A program made the position numbers and the translations under genes. Positions 14,586 to 18,635 of a stretch of DNA of 18,635 nt are shown here, piece after piece (the stretch's first letter is position 1; each line of letters begins with the position of its first letter). The notes under the pieces were generated by a model that was given only the letters and a program-made list of their open reading frames with translations, had not been told where the DNA came from and did no database searches. This DNA comes from an uncultured Bacilli bacterium (lineage in GTDB: Bacteria > Bacillota_I > Bacilli_A > RF39 > UBA660), in contig CAJUGE010000071.1 in assembly GCA_910586295.1 (NCBI GenBank), forward strand, positions 1 to 18,635. The letters are read 5' to 3'.

Positions 14586-15740
14586 ATAAAATACATTTAT
14601 TCCTATGAAAATGAAAGTTACAATACGATTTTTGAAGATAGCCTAAACGCAGAAGATATCATAAATAAGATTAAAGTAAAATTACCATATATTGAAATAA
14701 TTCCTCATGAAACAGTAATATTTTTAGACGAAATACAAGAATGTCCTAATGCAATAACAACCTTAAAATTTTTAACGATAAATAATTCATATGACATAAT
14801 ATCATCTGGCTTATTACTAGGTATAAACTATAAAGAAGTAAAATCCTATCCAGCAAGTATGTGGAATACTTAGAAATGCATTCACTAGATTTTGAAGAAT
14901 TTTGTATGGCAAATGGAATTAGAAAAAACACTTTAGAAGAATTAAAATATTATTTTGATAACAAAAAAAGTGTTCCTAAAGTACTACATGAAAAAATGAT
15001 GGAATTATTTAGGTTGTACATAGTAATAGGTGGAACGCCAAAAGTTGTATCGACATATATTGAAACTAAAGATTTTAATTTAGTTATGAAAATCCAAAAA
15101 GAAATCATAGGATCATATAAAATGGATATTTCAAAATATGCTAAAGATAATGAACGTGCAAAAATTCATGCTTGTTTCACATCAATACCCAAGCAATTAG
15201 CAAATTTATACAAAAAATTTAGATTTAATGTTGTAGAAAAAATGGTCGTTCAACTAAATTTCAAAAAAGTCTTGAATGGCTAAAAGATGCAGGTATAACA
15301 ACTTTTTGTAATAACATGAGGAACTTAGAACTGCCACTAGAGGGAAATTCGATTGATGATTGTTTTAAAATATACATGATAGATACAGGTTTTTAATGTC
15401 TATGTTAGAAGACAACTACACGGAAGAAATTATGAACGGAAATCTAGGAATATATAAAGGTGCAATCTACGAAAACATAATCGCAGACATATTCACAAAA
15501 TCTGGTAAAAGATTATATTATTTTGAACATAACTCTACACTAGAAATAGATTTTATAATTAGCGTTAACAAAAAAGTAACAGGTATAGAAGTAAAATCTG
15601 CGGATAATACAAAATCCAAATCGTTAAACTCTGTAATTAACAACTGGGGAGTAGAATGTGGAATAAAATTATCAAGTAAAAATATAGGAAAAAAAGATAA
15701 AATCACATCTTATCCAATTTATATGGCAATATTTTTATAA
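14586..15740 (+). pseudogene. AAA_14/DUF4143 ATPase, truncated and frameshifted
   Basis: Four consecutive frames together spell one AAA_14-DUF4143 protein. From 14586 the text includes Walker B (VIFLDEIQECPNAITTLKFL) and SSGLLLG. After a break near 14860 it continues as VEYLEMHSLDFEEFCMANG and LFRLYIVIGGTPKVVSTY (frame 14861-15283). After a shift in the A-run near 15240 it reads GRSTKFQKSLEWLKDAGI up to MIDTGF. After 15390 it continues as MSMLEDNYTEE and GAIYENIIADIF, and the nuclease-like EIDFIISVNKKVTGIEVKSA (frame 15396-15740). The first 60-80 residues, with the Walker A loop, are missing altogether. Such ATPases are common, mobile and of unclear role. This copy is non-functional. Confidence 0.9.
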
Positions 15741-15744
15741 TTTA

Positions 15745-15773
15745 TTAACAAATATACTAAGGTGTAGTATAAT
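15745..15773 (+). promoter_or_regulatory. promoter of the 534-aa membrane protein gene
   Basis: TTAACA (15745-15750), a 17-base spacer, and a perfect TATAAT (15768-15773), 21 bases before the start codon. Confidence 0.75.
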
Positions 15774-15794
15774 ATAACCAGAAAGAAGGTTTAA

Positions 15795-17399
15795 ATGAAA
15801 ATAGTAAGAAATATAATAATAACTTTAATAATTGGATTTATAGTCTATTATTTTACACTCCCAGCAATTAACATAAATAGTTTTGGCTTTTGGGCATTTC
15901 TAGTATTCTTGATTTTTACTTATAACCTAATAAGTGCAGTCACAAAACTAAAAAATGTTTCAAAGAAAATATTTAATTCAAATCACATAGAAATAAAGCC
16001 TAGTAGTAAAGTTGACTTAATTCTATGGTCATCTATTTTAGTAATATTTGGTGGAATAATAGTATTAAACATCATATGTTCACCTATATTTAATGCTAAA
16101 AGTTATCATAATCGTATCGCAGTTGATGAAACAGGAAGTTTTCTTGAAGATATAGAAGAAGTAGATTTTAGTAGACTTCCTCTAATAGATAAGGCTTCTA
16201 GCAAAGTGCTAGGCGACCGTGTAATGGGACAAATGTCAGAATTAGTTAGTCAGTTTTCTGTATCAGAACAATATAAGCAGATTAATTATAACGATTCTAT
16301 TGTGAGAGTAACACCGTTAGAATATGCTAGTACTTACAAATGGTTTTCTAACAGAAAAGAAGGAGTCAAAGGCTATATAATTGTAGATAGTGTTACAGGT
16401 GAAGCAACACTTCAAAAACTAGAAAAAGGTATGAAATATGTTGAAAGTGCACACTTTAATGAAAATCTTTACAGAAAATTAAGATTTTCTTACCCAACAA
16501 CTAACTTTGGAAGTATATCATTTGAGATAGATAACGAAGGTAATCCTTATTACATAATACCAACTATTAAATATACAGCTGTTGGATTAAAAGCAAAAGT
16601 TACAGGTGCTATTATACTTGATCCTATAACAGGAGAATCAGAAAAATATGATTTAAAAGATGTCCCATCTTGGGTAGACAATGTTCATGATGCAGATTTA
16701 TTAATTGAACAACTAGATGACTGGGGAACATACAAAGGTGGCTACTTTAATAGTATATTCGGACAGAAAAATGTAGTAAACACTACAGATGGTTATAATT
16801 ATTTAGTAATGAATGATGATGTTTACTTATACACAGGAATTACAAGTGTAGTCGCAGACGAATCAAATTTAGGCTTTGTACTAACAAACATGAGAACAGG
16901 AGAAACAAAATATTATGTAGTTCCAGGAGCAGAAGAATACAGTGCGATGTCCAGTGCAGAAGGACAAGTACAAGACATGAAATATAAGTCTACATTCCCA
17001 TTACTAATTAATCTAAATGGAAAACCAACATATGTTGTAAGTCTAAAAGATAGTTCAGGGCTTGTAAAAATGTATGCGTTCATTGATGTTAAAGACTATC
17101 AAAAAGTAGTCGCAACTGACTCATCAAAAGGAATTCAAGCAGCCGCACAAAATTATCTAACAAATGCCTCATTTGAAATAAAAGAAGATGAACTTACAAC
17201 TAAAACAATTACAGTAAGTAATATTACAACTGCTAACATAAATGGAAACACATACTATTATATAGAAAGTACAGAAGGACAAAAATACAGAGTATCAATC
17301 CTACTAAGTGACAATCTTCCATTTACAAAACAAGGAGATACACTAAATATTTCATACAAAAGAGAAAGCACAGTAACTGAAATAGACAAAATTAATTAA
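15795..17399 (+). CDS. membrane-anchored protein with repeated extracellular beta units
   Basis: 534 aa; GAAGG lies five bases before ATG. Three membrane segments occupy about residues 5-23, 30-50 and 75-97, followed by a large soluble part predicted outside the cell. That part contains units with a shared pattern: GYIIVDSVTGEATLQKL (about 195), GAIILDPITGESEKYDL (about 275), GFVLTNMRTGETKYYVV (about 360) and MYAFIDVKDYQKVV (about 430). Each comes after a segment rich in Tyr and Pro such as GNPYYIIPTIKYTAVG. The pattern recalls PepSY-type folds, which often inhibit or sense peptidases, but I cannot assign a family. The last 70 residues are a Thr-rich beta domain. Single-gene unit with its own promoter and terminator. 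Confidence 0.75.
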   Translation: MKIVRNIIITLIIGFIVYYFTLPAININSFGFWAFLVFLIFTYNLISAVTKLKNVSKKIFNSNHIEIKPSSKVDLILWSSILVIFGGIIVLNIICSPIFNAKSYHNRIAVDETGSFLEDIEEVDFSRLPLIDKASSKVLGDRVMGQMSELVSQFSVSEQYKQINYNDSIVRVTPLEYASTYKWFSNRKEGVKGYIIVDSVTGEATLQKLEKGMKYVESAHFNENLYRKLRFSYPTTNFGSISFEIDNEGNPYYIIPTIKYTAVGLKAKVTGAIILDPITGESEKYDLKDVPSWVDNVHDADLLIEQLDDWGTYKGGYFNSIFGQKNVVNTTDGYNYLVMNDDVYLYTGITSVVADESNLGFVLTNMRTGETKYYVVPGAEEYSAMSSAEGQVQDMKYKSTFPLLINLNGKPTYVVSLKDSSGLVKMYAFIDVKDYQKVVATDSSKGIQAAAQNYLTNASFEIKEDELTTKTITVSNITTANINGNTYYYIESTEGQKYRVSILLSDNLPFTKQGDTLNISYKRESTVTEIDKIN

Positions 17400-17416
17400 T
17401 AAGAAATCTAATATAG

Positions 17417-17451
17417 AAAAGTAGGAAGAAATTCCTATCTTTTATTTTTTT
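17417..17451 (+). terminator. terminator after the 534-aa membrane protein gene
   Basis: AAAAGTAGGAA (17417-17427) pairs with TTCCTATCTTTT (17432-17443) across a GAAA loop with one bulged T, followed by seven T. Confidence 0.8.
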
Positions 17452-17460
17452 CAAAAAATG

Positions 17461-17491
17461 TTGACATTCCCCCTAGGTAATACTGTAATAT
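17461..17491 (+). promoter_or_regulatory. MerR-type promoter with 19-bp spacer
   Basis: TTGACA (17461-17466) and TAATAT (17486-17491) are 19 bases apart, the lengthened spacing that MerR-family activators correct by twisting DNA. The spacer contains CCCCCTAGG, with a CCTAGG palindrome. The regulator gene directly follows, so autoregulation is likely. Confidence 0.75.
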
Positions 17492-17513
17492 TATAGTCAA
17501 GGAAGTGATATTT

Positions 17514-18158
17514 ATGCTTATAAATGAAGTCGAAACACTTTTAAATCTATCTAAAAAAAGTATAAGATACTATGAAAGTGAAGGCTTAATAAAACCAGAA
17601 AGAAACAAATACAATGACTACAGAACATACACAAAAAATGATATTGAAACTCTAAAGAAAATAAAACTACTAAGAGAACTAGATGTCAGCATAGAAGAAA
17701 TAAAAAAGTTATTTAAAGGTACTATCACATTAAAAGAGTGTCTCAATAGTCGAATATCAAAAATTGAAACATATGAAAAAAACTTAAAAGGCATAAAATT
17801 TATGTGTAAAGAACTATCAGAAAATAACAATAACTTCAAAGATTTAGACATTGATAAATACTTAACACACATAAACAAACTAAGGAAGGAGGGATTTATA
17901 ATGAATACTAAAAAAGATGAAAAAAGTAAAAAAATATTTGGAGCATTATTATCTGGTATAACTTTTTCACTTATATTTATAACATTCATAGCATTAATAT
18001 CATACTTCCAATTCACAGGAAAAGATAATATTCCTTGGATAATTTATTTAGTAATAATTCTATTTCTACTCACACCAGTAATAAGTATAGGATTTAATAT
18101 AGTAGAAAGAATTAAAGAAATTAAAGGAGGTGAAGAAGATGAAGCTAGTAAATATTGA
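17514..18158 (+). CDS. MerR-family regulator with C-terminal membrane domain
   Basis: 214 aa from the ATG at 17514 (AAGGAAG eight bases upstream); a GTG three codons earlier overlaps the ribosome site. Residues 1-70 are a winged HTH of the MerR type: INEVETLLNLSKKSIRYYESEGLIKPERN, then YRTYTKNDIETLKKIKLLRELDVSIEEIKKLF. A coiled helix follows (about 75-105), as in MerR dimers. Instead of a metal- or drug-binding domain it has two membrane segments (about 141-166 and 173-194), so it should act at the membrane. No Cys pair for metal binding is seen in the dimer helix. Its end overlaps the UPF0145 gene by 20 bases. Confidence 0.9.
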   Translation: MLINEVETLLNLSKKSIRYYESEGLIKPERNKYNDYRTYTKNDIETLKKIKLLRELDVSIEEIKKLFKGTITLKECLNSRISKIETYEKNLKGIKFMCKELSENNNNFKDLDIDKYLTHINKLRKEGFIMNTKKDEKSKKIFGALLSGITFSLIFITFIALISYFQFTGKDNIPWIIYLVIILFLLTPVISIGFNIVERIKEIKGGEEDEASKY

Positions 18159-18459
18159 TTACATACCAGGGTGTGAAATCACAGAATGTCTAGGCATAGT
18201 TAAAGGAACAGTAGTACAGTCAAAAAACATAGGAAAAGATATAATATCAGGATTTAAAACTATAGTAGGTGGAGAAATAAAAGACTACACAGACATGTTA
18301 AATCAATCAAGAGCCATTGCTACAAAAAGAATGGTAGACGAAGCAGAGTCTTTAGGAGCTGATGCTATTATTAATGTAAGATATGGCAGTTCTTCAGTAA
18401 TGAGTGGAGCAGCAGAAGTAATCGCTTATGGAACAGCAGTAAAAATGAATGAAAAATAG
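18139..18459 (+). CDS. UPF0145/YbjQ-family protein
   Basis: 106 aa. The ATG at 18139 is preferred to the in-frame GTG at 18130 because AAAGGAGG ends exactly at that GTG. The sequence fits UPF0145 (YbjQ, heavy-metal-binding-like fold): IVKGTVVQSKNIGKDIISGF, VGGEIKDYTDML, ARE-type helix RMVDEAESLGADAIINVRY, and AAEVIAYGTAV. These proteins form pentamers; the true ligand is unknown. It is translationally coupled to the membrane MerR gene, which makes it part of that regulator's unit. A terminator begins at its stop codon. Confidence 0.9.
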   Translation: MKLVNIDYIPGCEITECLGIVKGTVVQSKNIGKDIISGFKTIVGGEIKDYTDMLNQSRAIATKRMVDEAESLGADAIINVRYGSSSVMSGAAEVIAYGTAVKMNEK

Positions 18460-18487
18460 TATAATCTAATGGTTGTACTATTTTTTT
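18452..18487 (+). terminator. terminator after the UPF0145 gene
   Basis: AAAAATAGTA (18452-18461) pairs with TACTATTTTT (18476-18485), with a T-run to 18487. The stop codon lies in the left arm. Confidence 0.85.
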
Positions 18488-18528
18488 ATATAATAGTTAT
18501 GCTAAAATTCAAAAAAACAAAAAAATGT

Positions 18529-18558
18529 TTGACAATCATATATTTGCTATGTTACACT
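18529..18558 (+). promoter_or_regulatory. possible promoter of the tnpB-like gene
   Basis: TTGACA sits near 18529-18534 and, 18 bases on, TACACT (four of six match to a -10). The -35 is perfect; the -10 is uncertain. Confidence 0.45.
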
Positions 18559-18586
18559 TGATTTATGGTAAAGGAGGCATGGTATT

Positions 18587-18635
18587 ATGATGATTAATAA
18601 GGCTTATAAATTTAGGTTATATCCAAGTGATATGC
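18587..18635 (+). CDS. tnpB: TnpB-like (IS605 OrfB) protein, start only
   Basis: Only 16 codons are inside the window: MMINKAYKFRLYPSDM. The phrase KAYKFRLYP near the start is the hallmark N-terminus of IS200/IS605-type TnpB proteins, the RNA-guided nucleases related to Cas12. A strong AAAGGAGG (18570-18577) lies nine bases before the first of two consecutive ATG codons. No tnpA lies upstream, since the UPF0145 gene ends only about 130 bases before, so a tnpA-less (IS1341-like) arrangement is possible. Whether the gene is complete cannot be seen. Confidence 0.75.
   Translation, partial: MMINKAYKFRLYPSDM

Noticed and set aside
12154..15740. A defence island made of the STAS-like protein and the AAA_14 ATPase
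   Set aside because: The ATPase is a multiply broken pseudogene, metabolic genes lie between them, and no effector or nuclease partner is present.
1..18635. Mollicute code with TGA as Trp
   Set aside because: Genes such as pepF and the element A transposase end at TGA, and Trp is written TGG throughout.

Overview
The window is very AT-rich DNA from a low-GC, monoderm-type bacterium. It has strong Shine-Dalgarno sites of the AGGAGG type, lipobox signal peptides, a TTGACA/TATAAT promoter style and U-tailed hairpin terminators. TGA is used as a stop and TGG for Trp, so the standard bacterial code applies. The gene set suggests an uncultured gut Bacilli/Clostridia-like Firmicute (RF39-like lineage), but the taxon is inference. 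No rRNA, tRNA or CRISPR array was seen.

Left part (1-5150): the tail of a pentapeptide-repeat protein that is probably broken, then a 139-aa protein resembling the C-terminal part of ImmA/IrrE without its zinc motif. A 380-bp gene-free stretch of hairpins follows, then a coiled-coil lipoprotein on the minus strand with a clean promoter. Next come two related IS4-type insertion sequences in tandem. Element A is nearly full length but its transposase is frameshifted. Element B has lost the middle of its transposase. Each is bounded by 12-bp inverted repeats, and three copies of an 8-bp direct repeat separate and flank them. Near one end both carry a hairpin whose stem has changed by five fully compensated base pairs while the 13-nt loop stayed identical.

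Middle (5150-9490): a DUF975-CmpB membrane fusion protein, then a graveyard holding a decayed membrane gene and a truncated second CmpB tail. A large minus-strand lipoprotein with a DUF6273-like domain is divergent from a small XRE-type repressor. Between those two genes lie three operators of the form TATCT-N7-AGATA, spaced about three helical turns apart. One of them forms the exact 17-bp spacer of the lipoprotein promoter.

Right part (9577-18635), all on the plus strand: a probable operon of oligoendopeptidase F, a small two-TM protein, a Nudix hydrolase, a DUF4325 STAS-like protein and a short-chain dehydrogenase, closed by a terminator. Then come a zinc alcohol dehydrogenase, a multiply frameshifted AAA_14/DUF4143 ATPase pseudogene, a 534-aa membrane-anchored protein with repeated extracellular units, and a MerR regulator with a membrane tail. 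The MerR promoter has a 19-bp spacer and its gene overlaps a UPF0145/YbjQ gene. The window ends inside the first codons of a TnpB-like gene.

The strongest candidates for something undescribed are the XRE/operator/lipoprotein switch and the covarying DnaA-box-like hairpin in the IS ends.
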